Positions 1 through 5,617 of a stretch of DNA of 5,652 bases are shown here, one piece after another (position 1 is the stretch's first letter; every line of letters begins with the position of its first letter). The DNA lies in the NCBI GenBank assembly GCA_937952305.1, contig CALFZO010000160.1:1-5652 (forward strand). Reading direction: 5' to 3'. The notes below the pieces were generated by a model. It ran no database searches, was not told the origin of the DNA, and was given only the letters and a program-made list of their open reading frames with translations. The DNA is from an uncultured Anaerolineales bacterium (GTDB taxonomy: Bacteria > Chloroflexota > Anaerolineae > Anaerolineales > UBA6663). The position numbers and the translations under genes are program-made.

Positions 1-58
1 GCTTTCCCGCGTAAGCTCGCGGGCTTTCCCGCGTAAGCTCGCGGGCTTTCCCGCGAGC
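1..58. repeat. 22-base tandem repeat forming GC-rich hairpins
   Basis: Two perfect 22-base copies (1-22 and 23-44) are followed by a partial third copy (45-55). Each contains CCCGCG and CGCGGG arms around TAAGCT (6-23), so every copy can fold. Neighbouring copies can also pair across the junction with a CTTT loop (18-33). The last junction is extended to a perfect 9-base-pair stem with arms GCTCGCGGG (37-45) and CCCGCGAGC (50-58). There is no T-run, so this is not an intrinsic terminator by itself. The array starts at the window edge and probably continues outside. It lies beyond the terminator of the minus-strand genes, in intergenic DNA. It could be a REP-like or minisatellite element; its function is unknown. 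Confidence 0.85.
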
Positions 59-72
59 GACTCTGAACGGAT

Positions 73-99
73 AAAAAAGGCCGCACGGCGGGTGCGGCC
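73..99 (-). terminator. Rho-independent terminator of the minus-strand gene run
   Basis: On the minus strand an 8-base-pair perfect stem, GGCCGCAC/GTGCGGCC (plus coordinates 79-86 and 92-99), encloses a 5-base loop and is followed directly by six T residues (73-78). It begins 22 bases after the stop codon at 121. On the plus strand no T-run follows the stem, so it should act only on leftward transcription. It is the only convincing intrinsic terminator in the window and probably ends the transcript carrying the unknown protein and possibly the genes upstream of it. Confidence 0.9.
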
Positions 100-120
100 T
101 CAGACAAGCGTGAGCGTGAT

Positions 121-1137
121 TCAGCGGACGGTGTTGGGGTCCACGACGTAGCGCCACCAGTTATAGGCGACGCCGCTGGCCGAGCCTGTGATGTGCGGGA
201 AGCGCTTGAACCACCAGAGGTGGTGGGCGCGCAGGTCGCCGCCGCCCCAGTCGGCGCAATCCATCACCCGGCTCTCGCCGCTCAGGTCCGGAAACTTCAG
301 CCAGGTATCGGCCCGGCTCGCCACCTTGGTCTTGTTGCCCCAATCGTAATCGCGCTGGCTGTTGGGCGCGAAGTGGACGATGCCGACCTCCGCCTGGCCG
401 GCGTGGGTCTTGTCGTAGCGCGCGAAGCGCTCCCACAGGTTGGCGTCACCGCGCGTGTGGCGGTAGGCGTGCCCGACGATAGACTCGGCCCGGTGGCCGA
501 TGTTCTCGAGCATCTCGCCCAGGCCGCGCTGGTAGTTGTAGCCCATGATCACGAAACGGCGCTGCGCGCCCGCCACACCCTCCAGCACCGGCGCGTTGCA
601 CCAGAAGGCGCCCGGCCCGGCCATGATCGACTCATAGAAGCCCGCGTACGGGAACGCGAACAGCCAGACCTCGTCGATGGCGCCGCTGTTGACCTTCTTG
701 ACGATGTCGAAATCGGCCAGGATGCGGTGGTAGTCCACCTGGTCCGGCTGGTGGAAGCCGGAATTCTGGCGCAGGCACCGCACGAAGTCGTCGGGGTCGT
801 AGACAAAGCCGTCGGCCTTGGCCGGCACCCGGTCCACCTCGACGCGCTCGGCGATGTGATAGTTGGCGTAGCCGTAGCTGCATTCCTTCAGGTCGGCGAT
901 GTGGCCGGGCAGGAGTTTATCGGGGTCGTTCCAGCCCATCACCTCAGACAGCTTGCGGCCGCCGGCCGACTTGACGCGCGGGTTGAAGATGATCACCAGT
1001 ACGTTGCGATTAACCGGGGCGGGCGTCCCGCCCACCGGCTCATCGTCCGGCAGCAGGGCGTCCACGCCTTGCAGGACGCCGGCGGTGACATCTTTGAGCT
1101 GATCGACAGCTTGGTTCAGAGCTTTCTGAAAATCCAT
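121..1137 (-). CDS. Uncharacterised 338-residue protein
   Basis: I do not recognise a named family. The protein looks cytoplasmic: there is no signal peptide or membrane segment. Residues 1-30 look like an amphipathic helix, followed by an Asp/Pro/Gly-rich linker (31-43) and then a beta-strand-like start of a globular domain (NVLVIIFNPR, 45-54). The rest is rich in Trp, Tyr, His and Gly, for example EVWLFAFPYAGFYES (156-170), FVIMGYNYQRGLGEMLENIG (195-214), HRAESIVGHAYRH (215-227) and a tail with HHLWWFKRFPH (305-315) and YNWWRYVVDP (325-334). Clustered Glu and His (E208, H215, E218, H223, H227) could bind a metal or act in catalysis, but this is inference. The start is well supported: AGGAGG lies 4 bases upstream of the ATG (1142-1147). 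It follows the SCO1664-like gene by 54 bases in the same direction, with a terminator 22 bases downstream, so it may be the last gene of that run. The frame is intact and uses GC-rich codons like its neighbours. Confidence 0.85.
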   Translation of the reverse strand: MDFQKALNQAVDQLKDVTAGVLQGVDALLPDDEPVGGTPAPVNRNVLVIIFNPRVKSAGGRKLSEVMGWNDPDKLLPGHIADLKECSYGYANYHIAERVEVDRVPAKADGFVYDPDDFVRCLRQNSGFHQPDQVDYHRILADFDIVKKVNSGAIDEVWLFAFPYAGFYESIMAGPGAFWCNAPVLEGVAGAQRRFVIMGYNYQRGLGEMLENIGHRAESIVGHAYRHTRGDANLWERFARYDKTHAGQAEVGIVHFAPNSQRDYDWGNKTKVASRADTWLKFPDLSGESRVMDCADWGGGDLRAHHLWWFKRFPHITGSASGVAYNWWRYVVDPNTVR

Positions 1138-1141
1138 AAGG

Positions 1142-1147
1142 CCTCCT
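1142..1147 (-). promoter_or_regulatory. Strong Shine-Dalgarno site of the unknown protein
   Basis: The minus strand reads AGGAGG, then CCTT, then ATG. It is the best ribosome site among the five leftward genes. This fixes the start at 1137 and suggests that this protein is initiated independently rather than by coupling to the upstream gene. Confidence 0.8.
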
Positions 1148-1191
1148 GAGTGCGCATGCGCTCCCGGTCGATTCTACAACAAGGCCGGCCT

Positions 1192-1935
1192 TCAGACGGG
1201 CGGCCAGGGATAGCTGCGGCCGGAGCCGGGCTCGGGGAAGCGCGGGGATCGGAGCAGCTTGTCGACGCGGCGGCGCAGGGCCGCCAGTTCCAGCGGGTCC
1301 AGCAGGTGATGCAGGGCGGTCTGCAGATCCTCGTCGCAGTCGAGCTTGTCGCGGAGGGCGGCCACGTCGGCCAGCAGCTCGTCTGGGATGGTTTCGCCGG
1401 CGAAATCCCAGATCACGGTGCGGAGTTTGTTCTGCACGTGGAAGCCGATGCCATGATCGATGAGCCACAGCCGGCCGGCCTGATCTTTGAGCAAGTGGCC
1501 GCCCTTGCGGTCGGCGTTGTTGATGATGATATCGAACAGCGCCACTCGGCGCAGCTGCGGGCGGTCGGCCTCGGTCAGGTTGAAGTAGTGAAACTCCGGC
1601 TCGGCGTGGATGAAAAACTGCAGCGAGCCGGGGCCGTGCGGCCCGTCCGAGCGGAGGATGGTGGGCGGCACGAAATTCCAGCCCAGCGCCTGGCTGACCA
1701 GGAAAGCGGCCACCTCGCGGTGCGCCAGCGTGTTCTCGGGGAAATCCCAGAGCGGGCGCTCGCCGCGGATCGGCTTGTAGACGCCGTAGGCCGTCTGGTC
1801 GTTCAGGCTGAGCCGCGCCAGGAAAGTGTAATTGGAGCCGTACGGCAGCAGGCCTTCCAGCGCCATCCGGCCGTCTTGCAGGATGAGCAAGATCGTCTGG
1901 ACGCTCACCGGTCGCGGGGAAGGGGTCTCCGCCAT
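1192..1935 (-). CDS. SCO1664-family kinase-like protein
   Basis: The 247-residue protein matches the SCO1664 family (TIGR03843), which is widespread in Actinobacteria and also seen in Chloroflexi and has suggested distant similarity to phosphatidylinositol 3-/4-kinases. Visible hallmarks are YKPIRGERPLWDFP (53-66), where K54 could be the nucleotide-contacting lysine; REVAAFLVSQALGW (73-86); FDIIINNADRKGGHLL (134-149), resembling a kinase catalytic loop (D135, N139, D142, K144); LWLIDHGIGFH (156-166), resembling the metal-binding DxG segment (D160); KLRTVIWDFAGE (170-181); and the typical family tail RFPEP...YPWPP (232-246). Its substrate and reaction are unknown. The ATG lies 6 bases after the DUF3090 stop and has no clear Shine-Dalgarno site, so translation is probably coupled to the preceding gene. 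The family call is strong; kinase activity is inferred. Confidence 0.92.
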   Translation of the reverse strand: MAETPSPRPVSVQTILLILQDGRMALEGLLPYGSNYTFLARLSLNDQTAYGVYKPIRGERPLWDFPENTLAHREVAAFLVSQALGWNFVPPTILRSDGPHGPGSLQFFIHAEPEFHYFNLTEADRPQLRRVALFDIIINNADRKGGHLLKDQAGRLWLIDHGIGFHVQNKLRTVIWDFAGETIPDELLADVAALRDKLDCDEDLQTALHHLLDPLELAALRRRVDKLLRSPRFPEPGSGRSYPWPPV

Positions 1936-1941
1936 AGGCGG

Positions 1942-2466
1942 TCAGTGTTTGTGGCCGTTGCTGCGCGGGCAGAAATGGCCGCCGGGGTCGATCGGCTGTC
2001 CGCACAGCCCGCAGATCGGGCGCCCCTGTTGGACGAGGGAGTGGCCGTGCTCGGAAAGCTCGAGCATCTGGGCGCGAGTGGCGAACAGGCGGGCCACGCC
2101 GGCTTCCTCGGCGCTGCGCTCGTCGGTCGTGATCTCTTGCGCCACCAGCACCATCAGGTCGCGGTCGGCGTCATAGCCCAGCCCCAGCTGCCCCACGCGG
2201 AAGGCCGGGTCGAGCGGCAGCTTGAGGGCCATGCCCTGCGGCTGGTAGGCGGAGACAGCCGGCGGCAGTTCCGGGTTCTTCTCCTGCAGCTCCGTCAGCA
2301 TCTGGGTGATGCCCTGAGCCAGCGCTTCCACCTGCAGCTTCTCCACGATCAGCGTGACCACCTGCAGACCGCGCTCGGCCTGGAGATAGAATACCCGCCG
2401 GCCGGGCTGGCCGACGTAGCCGGTGGTGATATGGGAGACCGGGTTTAACTCGTAGACCTGGGACAT
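1942..2466 (-). CDS. DUF3090 family protein with C-terminal zinc-knuckle motif
   Basis: The 174-residue protein matches DUF3090 (TIGR03847), the middle member of the actinobacterial trio. The N-terminal signature includes YVGQPGRRVFYLQAERG (17-33), then a helical stretch VEKLQVEALAQGITQML (41-57), a strand-rich centre (VGQLGLGYDADRDLMVLVAQE, 91-111, read in two parts around Y98) and a conserved basic helix ATRAQM (129-134). The C terminus GRPICGLCGQPIDP (148-161) followed by GHFCPRSNGH (163-172) supplies C152, C155, H164, C166 and H172 or H174, a probable zinc site. It is soluble, with no export signal. The molecular role is unknown; in this setting it may be an adaptor or substrate-binding partner of the neighbouring kinase-like and phosphatase-like proteins. 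The ATG is preceded only by a weak GAAG-type ribosome site. The stop is 6 bases before the next gene. Family membership is very likely; zinc binding is inferred. Confidence 0.92.
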   Translation of the reverse strand: MSQVYELNPVSHITTGYVGQPGRRVFYLQAERGLQVVTLIVEKLQVEALAQGITQMLTELQEKNPELPPAVSAYQPQGMALKLPLDPAFRVGQLGLGYDADRDLMVLVAQEITTDERSAEEAGVARLFATRAQMLELSEHGHSLVQQGRPICGLCGQPIDPGGHFCPRSNGHKH

Positions 2467-2574
2467 TCTTCGTGTTGCCGCCGCGCGCCTAAGACCCCGT
2501 CAGGGTTATCGAGCTGGACAACCCGCCAGGGTATTCCAGGCGGACAAGCCCATCCGCTTCACCTGGGCGGGACG
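2467..2574. repeat. Structured intergenic gap with degenerate 26-base direct repeat and two hairpins
   Basis: This gap separates the phosphatase-like gene from DUF3090. On the minus strand two diverged copies of a 26-base unit lie in tandem, sharing the pattern TTGTCCNSCTSGAWWACCC then TGRCGGG. The plus strand shows two adjacent inverted repeats: GGGTTATC/GACAACCC (2503-2510 and 2517-2524, 8 pairs with one G-T) and CCGCCAGG/CCAGGCGG (2523-2530 and 2536-2543, 7 of 8 pairs). No T-run follows on either strand, so these are not classical terminators. They may form RNA structure in the leader of DUF3090, a processing site, or a protein-binding site. Confidence 0.6.
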
Positions 2575-3186
2575 CTAATGAGGTTGTTCGCTCGCGCCTG
2601 TGTCGTTCAATTTTACCAAAACCGGCTGGCCGTGGCCGAGGCGCAGCGCGGTGACGGAGGCGGTGTTGACCGCCAGCCGCTGGAATAGATCCAGCGGCAG
2701 GCCAAGATAGTGGGCGACCACCAGCTTGATGACGTCGCCGTGCGAGACGACGGCCACCAGCGCCTTGGGATGCCGCCGGACCAAACCCTCCACCGCCTCG
2801 ACCGCGCGAGTCTGGACGGCGCGGAACGTCTCACCGCCCGGGAACTGCATGGCCGCCGGCAGGCCTTGCACGGTGCGCCACAGCTTGGTGCGCGCCAGCT
2901 GCTTTAGGCTCTTGCCCTGCCAGGCGCCGTAACGGACCTCGCCGACCCCGTCCAGGATCTCCACAGTCAGGCCCTTGGCCGCCGCCAGCGGCGCGGCCGT
3001 CTCGCGGGCGCGCTCCAGCGGGCTGGAGTAGAGCGCCTTGATCGGCGCCGCCTTGAGCCGCTCGGCCAGGGCCTGGGCCTGCCGGCGGCCGGCCTCGTTC
3101 AGGCTGACGCCGGGCGTCCAGCCGGCCAGTTTGCCGGCCTTGGTGTAGTTGTTTTCGCCGTGCCGAATCAGCAGCAGTTGGGTCAT
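2575..3186 (-). CDS. Histidine-phosphatase superfamily protein, MSMEG_4193-type putative phosphomutase
   Basis: The 203-residue protein belongs to the histidine phosphatase (phosphoglycerate mutase-like) superfamily, subgroup MSMEG_4193 (TIGR03848). The catalytic set is complete: LLIRHGE (5-11) with nucleophile H9 and R8, YSSPLERARET (53-63) with R59, GEVRYGAWQGKSLKQL (82-97) with acid E83, FPGGET (115-120), and VVSHGDVIK (146-154) with H149. The subgroup ending LDLFQRLAVNTASVTAL (165-181) followed by LVKLNDTG (190-197) is present. The substrate is unknown; the mutase label is historical and phosphatase activity is equally likely. The frame stays open to 3288, but that extension of 34 residues is Arg/Pro/Ala-rich, overlaps the end of rarA and lies before the family's normal N terminus. 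The ATG at 3186 has GGGAAG 4 bases upstream and gives MTQLLLIRHG, as expected. It lies 40 bases after rarA and is the first gene of the trio. Confidence 0.95.
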   Translation of the reverse strand: MTQLLLIRHGENNYTKAGKLAGWTPGVSLNEAGRRQAQALAERLKAAPIKALYSSPLERARETAAPLAAAKGLTVEILDGVGEVRYGAWQGKSLKQLARTKLWRTVQGLPAAMQFPGGETFRAVQTRAVEAVEGLVRRHPKALVAVVSHGDVIKLVVAHYLGLPLDLFQRLAVNTASVTALRLGHGQPVLVKLNDTGASEQPH

Positions 3187-3226
3187 GCGACTTCCCAGAG
3201 GTGAATGGGCTGCGGAAGGCGCCCGC

Positions 3227-4651
3227 TCAAGGCGCCGGGGCGGGACCGCGGCCGGTGCGGCGCTTGACGGCCTGCGTCTCCTGTTCACTGAGCTCGGGCA
3301 GGAGGGTGGTCTCGGTCAGGCCGAGCGCCTGCTCCTGGGCGGCGCGCCAGCGCGCCAGGCGCTCCTTGACGGCGGCCTCATAGCCCTCCGGCGAGGGCGC
3401 GTAGAAGTACGTGCCGAGCAAGGCGGTGGGCAGGTACTGCTGCGGGGCGTGATGGCCCGGCAGTTCGTGCGGGTAGACGTAGCCCGCGCCGTGCCCCAGC
3501 CCCTTGGCGTCGCGGTTGGCGTCCTGCAGGTGGCTCGGCACATCCACCTTGCCCTCGGCTTCCACCTTCTGATAAGCCTTGAAGTAGGCACCCGCGCTGT
3601 TGGACTTCGGCGCCGTGGCCAGGTAGAGGGTGGCCTCGACAATCGGGTAGATGCCTTCCGGCATCCCGACGAACTCGAAGGACTGCACGGCCGCGCTGGC
3701 CACCAGCAGGCCGAGCGGGTCGGCCAGACCGATGTCCTCGCCGGCCAGGATGACCAGGCGGCGCAGGATGAAGCGCGGGCTCTCGCCGGCGTAGAGCATC
3801 TTGGCCAGCCAGTACAGGGCGGCGTCCGGGTCCGAGCCGCGCACGCTCTTAATGAAGGCGCTGATCGTGTCATAGTGGGCGTCGCCGTCTTTGTCGTACA
3901 GCACGGCCCGGCGCTGGATGGATTCCTGCGCCACGGTCAGGGTGACGTGGATCACGCCGTCGGCGCTCGGCGGCGTGGTCTCCACGGCCAGCTCCAGCGC
4001 GTTGAGCAGGTTGCGCGCGTCGCCGCCGGCGATGTTGATGATGTGCGCGGCTGCGTCGTCGTCAACGGCCACGCGCCGCGACCCGTAGCCGCGCTCCGGG
4101 TCGGCCAGGGCCGCCTCCAGGATGCGCAGCAGGTCGGTCTCGGTCAGCGCCTTGAGTTGGAAGACGCGCGAACGCGAGACCAGCGCGCCGATGACCTCGA
4201 AGTACGGGTTTTCGGTGGTGGCGCCGATCAGGAGGATGGTGCCGTCTTCCACGTGCGGCAGGAGGGCGTCTTGCTGGGCTTTGTTCCAGCGGTGGACCTC
4301 ATCCACGAACAACGTGGTCTTCTGGCCGTGCAACTTGCGCCGCTCCTTGGCGTCCGCGACCACGGCGCGCAGATCGGCGATGCCGGCCAGGACGGCGTTG
4401 AGCGAGGTGAAGTAGCTCTGGGTGGTGTTGGCGATGATCTGGGCCAGCGTGGTCTTGCCGGTGCCGGGCGGCCCCCACAGCAGGATGGCCGAGAACAGCC
4501 GGTCGGCGGCGATGGCGCGGCGCAGCAGCCGCCCCGGACCCACGATCTCGTCCTGGCCCACGAACTCGTCCAGCGTGCGCGGGCGCAGACGCGCAGCCAA
4601 GGGCGCCTCGGTCTTCAAGCGCTGCTGCACGCCATAGTCGAAGAGGTCCAT
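3227..4651 (-). CDS. rarA: RarA/MgsA-type AAA+ ATPase, replication-associated recombination protein A
   Basis: The 474-residue protein is a full-length RarA/MgsA/WRNIP1-family ATPase, slightly longer than the E. coli protein (447). The family forms tetramers that act on DNA at stalled forks, interacts with SSB and is related to clamp loaders. Visible parts are PLAARLRPRTLDEFVGQDEI (17-36), Walker A GPPGTGKTT (60-68), Walker B LFVDEVH (114-120, D117 and E118), sensor 1 GATTENP (143-149), arginine finger region SRSR (159-162), sensor 2 GGDARNLLNALE (209-220), and the RarA C-terminal segment YDKDGDAHYDTISAFIKS (252-269), RGSDPDAALYWLAKMLYAGE (271-290), EDIGLADP (305-312) and GHGAGYVYPHE (386-396). 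The last 30 or so residues are a family-atypical Pro/Arg tail. All ATPase residues are intact. No Shine-Dalgarno site precedes the ATG; an extended -10 lies only 7 bases upstream of it. This is the head gene of the leftward run. Confidence 0.97.
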   Translation of the reverse strand: MDLFDYGVQQRLKTEAPLAARLRPRTLDEFVGQDEIVGPGRLLRRAIAADRLFSAILLWGPPGTGKTTLAQIIANTTQSYFTSLNAVLAGIADLRAVVADAKERRKLHGQKTTLFVDEVHRWNKAQQDALLPHVEDGTILLIGATTENPYFEVIGALVSRSRVFQLKALTETDLLRILEAALADPERGYGSRRVAVDDDAAAHIINIAGGDARNLLNALELAVETTPPSADGVIHVTLTVAQESIQRRAVLYDKDGDAHYDTISAFIKSVRGSDPDAALYWLAKMLYAGESPRFILRRLVILAGEDIGLADPLGLLVASAAVQSFEFVGMPEGIYPIVEATLYLATAPKSNSAGAYFKAYQKVEAEGKVDVPSHLQDANRDAKGLGHGAGYVYPHELPGHHAPQQYLPTALLGTYFYAPSPEGYEAAVKERLARWRAAQEQALGLTETTLLPELSEQETQAVKRRTGRGPAPAP

Positions 4652-5012
4652 GCCGCGGAGTATAGCATGGGCCTCGGAGGCTCCCGGCGCCGGCCGGTCA
4701 GGGTTCCCAGATCGCGCTGAGCGGCCAGGCGGTCAGGGATTGCAGATGCGCCTTGCCCCGGCAACGCCGGTCTCTATTGCGCCAGCACACTGCGCCGCTG
4801 TGCGGCTCCGCTCACCGGGGCCCGGCGCCAGGGGCGCGGCCGCTGGTGCGGGCAGGCTGCGCGCCAATGACGCTCGGCTAAACCTCATCCACAGCAGTAC
4901 CGCCCTCGTCGCCGCCGGCCCTGGGGTTCAACGCCACCTTGCGCCGCGACGCCGCGCCAACAGGCAGCCTTGATCGGCCGCCAGCCCTGTCTGCCTAGAC
5001 CGCGTCACTGGT
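4652..5012. other. GC-rich intergenic spacer without an intact gene
   Basis: The spacer between the TetR stop and the rarA ATG holds the rarA promoter at its left end and otherwise no gene I can support. The plus frame open through 4650-4973 is a GC-driven shadow with no recognisable domain and a repetitive Ala/Arg/Gly composition. Short inverted repeats occur at 4753-4764 (TTGCC/GGCAA) and 4794-4806 (GCCGC/GCGGC), but none has a T-run, so no terminator for the TetR gene is seen. A minus-strand stretch at 4698-4811, ending in AHLQSLTAWPLSAIWEP and a stop codon, has coding-like codon use and could be the decayed end of a lost gene. Confidence 0.6.
4659..4667 (-). promoter_or_regulatory. Extended -10 promoter of rarA, probably giving a leaderless mRNA
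   Basis: The minus strand reads TGCTATACT, which fits the extended -10 consensus TGnTATAAT with one mismatch. No -35 hexamer is evident at 16-18 bases upstream, as is common for extended -10 promoters. Transcription starting 6-7 bases downstream would begin at about 4652, next to the rarA ATG at 4651, and no ribosome-binding site is present in between. A perfect inverted repeat, GCCTC-G-GAGGC (4671-4681), lies just upstream and might be an operator. The placement is an inference. Confidence 0.55.
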
Positions 5013-5600
5013 TCAACCCGAGGGGGACGCTTGCTTTGATACATAGCGCCCATCAAGAAAATGATGAATCAGTGTCTCTAGCTCTATCGGCGGCATGGAC
5101 ACAGCTTCCACTGAGTGGGTGATCATCGAGTAATAGATGAGTGGTCCGAGCAGGGAGGCCGCGCTATGCAGGGGATACTCCGGCTTGAGCAGACCTGCGG
5201 ACTGGTAACGGGCAAGCAACCCTCCAATGGCCCGGAACAATCCCAACGGCTGCGACAAGAAATCGGCCAGTTCGGGCGTGCGGCTAAGCTCGGCGTACAA
5301 GACGAAGAAGAAGTGCTCGTGCAGAATAACGGCTTCCCGGTAAGCCTGTAACACCCGCAGCAGATCAGCGCCAATATCGCCCGAATAGTGGATTGCGGAT
5401 TCAAATTCGGTTTGCTCCACCAAGGCCTTGATAGTGCGCTTGACCAGTTCGGCCTTGCTGCCAAATTTGCGGAACAGGGTCACTTCACTGACTCCGGCGG
5501 CCTCAGCAATCTGGCGGGTGGTGGCTCCAGCGTAGCCGCGTTCGGAGATGACCTTGATGACCGCTCTAAATATCTGCGTGTCGGCAATGATCTTTGGCAT
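5013..5600 (-). CDS. TetR/AcrR-family transcriptional regulator
   Basis: The 195-residue protein has the usual TetR length and design. The N-terminal DNA-binding domain spans about residues 5-55: ADTQIFRAVIKVISERGYAG (6-25) forms helix 1 and the turn, and the helix-turn-helix is TTRQIAEAAGVSEVTLFRKF (27-46), followed by GSKAELV (47-53). The C-terminal part (56-195) is helical, as expected for ligand binding and dimerisation, but gives no hint of the ligand. The frame is open to an ATG at 5633, but the ATG at 5600 is preferred: AGGAG lies 6 bases upstream, the family domain starts right after it, and the upstream codons run through the predicted promoter. GC is about 56% over 5041-5580 (303 of 540 by hand count), well below rarA and the trio, which suggests a different origin. 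Likely autoregulated; targets may lie beyond the right edge. Confidence 0.95.
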   Translation of the reverse strand: MPKIIADTQIFRAVIKVISERGYAGATTRQIAEAAGVSEVTLFRKFGSKAELVKRTIKALVEQTEFESAIHYSGDIGADLLRVLQAYREAVILHEHFFFVLYAELSRTPELADFLSQPLGLFRAIGGLLARYQSAGLLKPEYPLHSAASLLGPLIYYSMITHSVEAVSMPPIELETLIHHFLDGRYVSKQASPSG

Positions 5601-5606
5601 GACGAG

Positions 5607-5611
5607 CTCCT
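5607..5611 (-). promoter_or_regulatory. Shine-Dalgarno site deciding the TetR start
   Basis: The minus strand reads AGGAG, then CTCGTC, then ATG at 5600. The two upstream ATG codons at 5633 and 5627 lack a comparable site within the window. Confidence 0.75.
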
Positions 5612-5617
5612 GGATCG

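Noticed and set aside
1..58. Tandem repeat considered as a CRISPR array
   Set aside because: The copies are directly adjacent with no unique spacers between them.
193..1149. Long plus-strand open frame of 318 codons opposite the unknown protein
   Set aside because: It is antisense to a gene with a strong ribosome site and terminator. Its translation is Val/Ala/Arg-rich without motifs, typical of shadows in GC-rich DNA.
1152..1161. Palindrome GCGCATGCGC in the leader of the unknown protein
   Set aside because: It is a perfect 10-base palindrome but short and made of common GC-rich alternation; chance is likely without further copies.
1171..1176. TAGAAT on the minus strand as a -10 promoter element for the unknown protein
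   Set aside because: No matching -35 lies 16-18 bases upstream and no extended TG is present; the evidence is too weak to call.
1040..2005. Minus-strand open frame of 321 codons in another frame over the SCO1664-like gene
   Set aside because: Its translation is Arg/Pro/Ala-rich and overlaps genes with clear family signatures; it is a frame shadow.
1150..2448. Plus-strand open frame of 432 codons opposite the SCO1664-like and DUF3090 genes
   Set aside because: It runs antisense across two well-recognised genes and the junction between them, with no domain signal of its own.
3187..3288. N-terminal extension of the phosphatase-like protein by 34 residues
   Set aside because: It would overlap the rarA end by 62 bases, is Arg/Pro/Ala-rich, and the family begins at the RHG strand; the ATG at 3186 has a better ribosome site.
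3149..4720. Plus-strand open frame of 523 codons opposite rarA
   Set aside because: rarA is unambiguous by its Walker, sensor and C-terminal motifs. The antisense product is low-complexity Val/Gly/Gln/Arg and resembles no family.
4650..4973. Plus-strand open frame of 107 codons in the spacer beside rarA
   Set aside because: It begins inside the rarA start, lacks a ribosome site, and its Ala/Arg/Gly-rich translation shows no recognisable domain.
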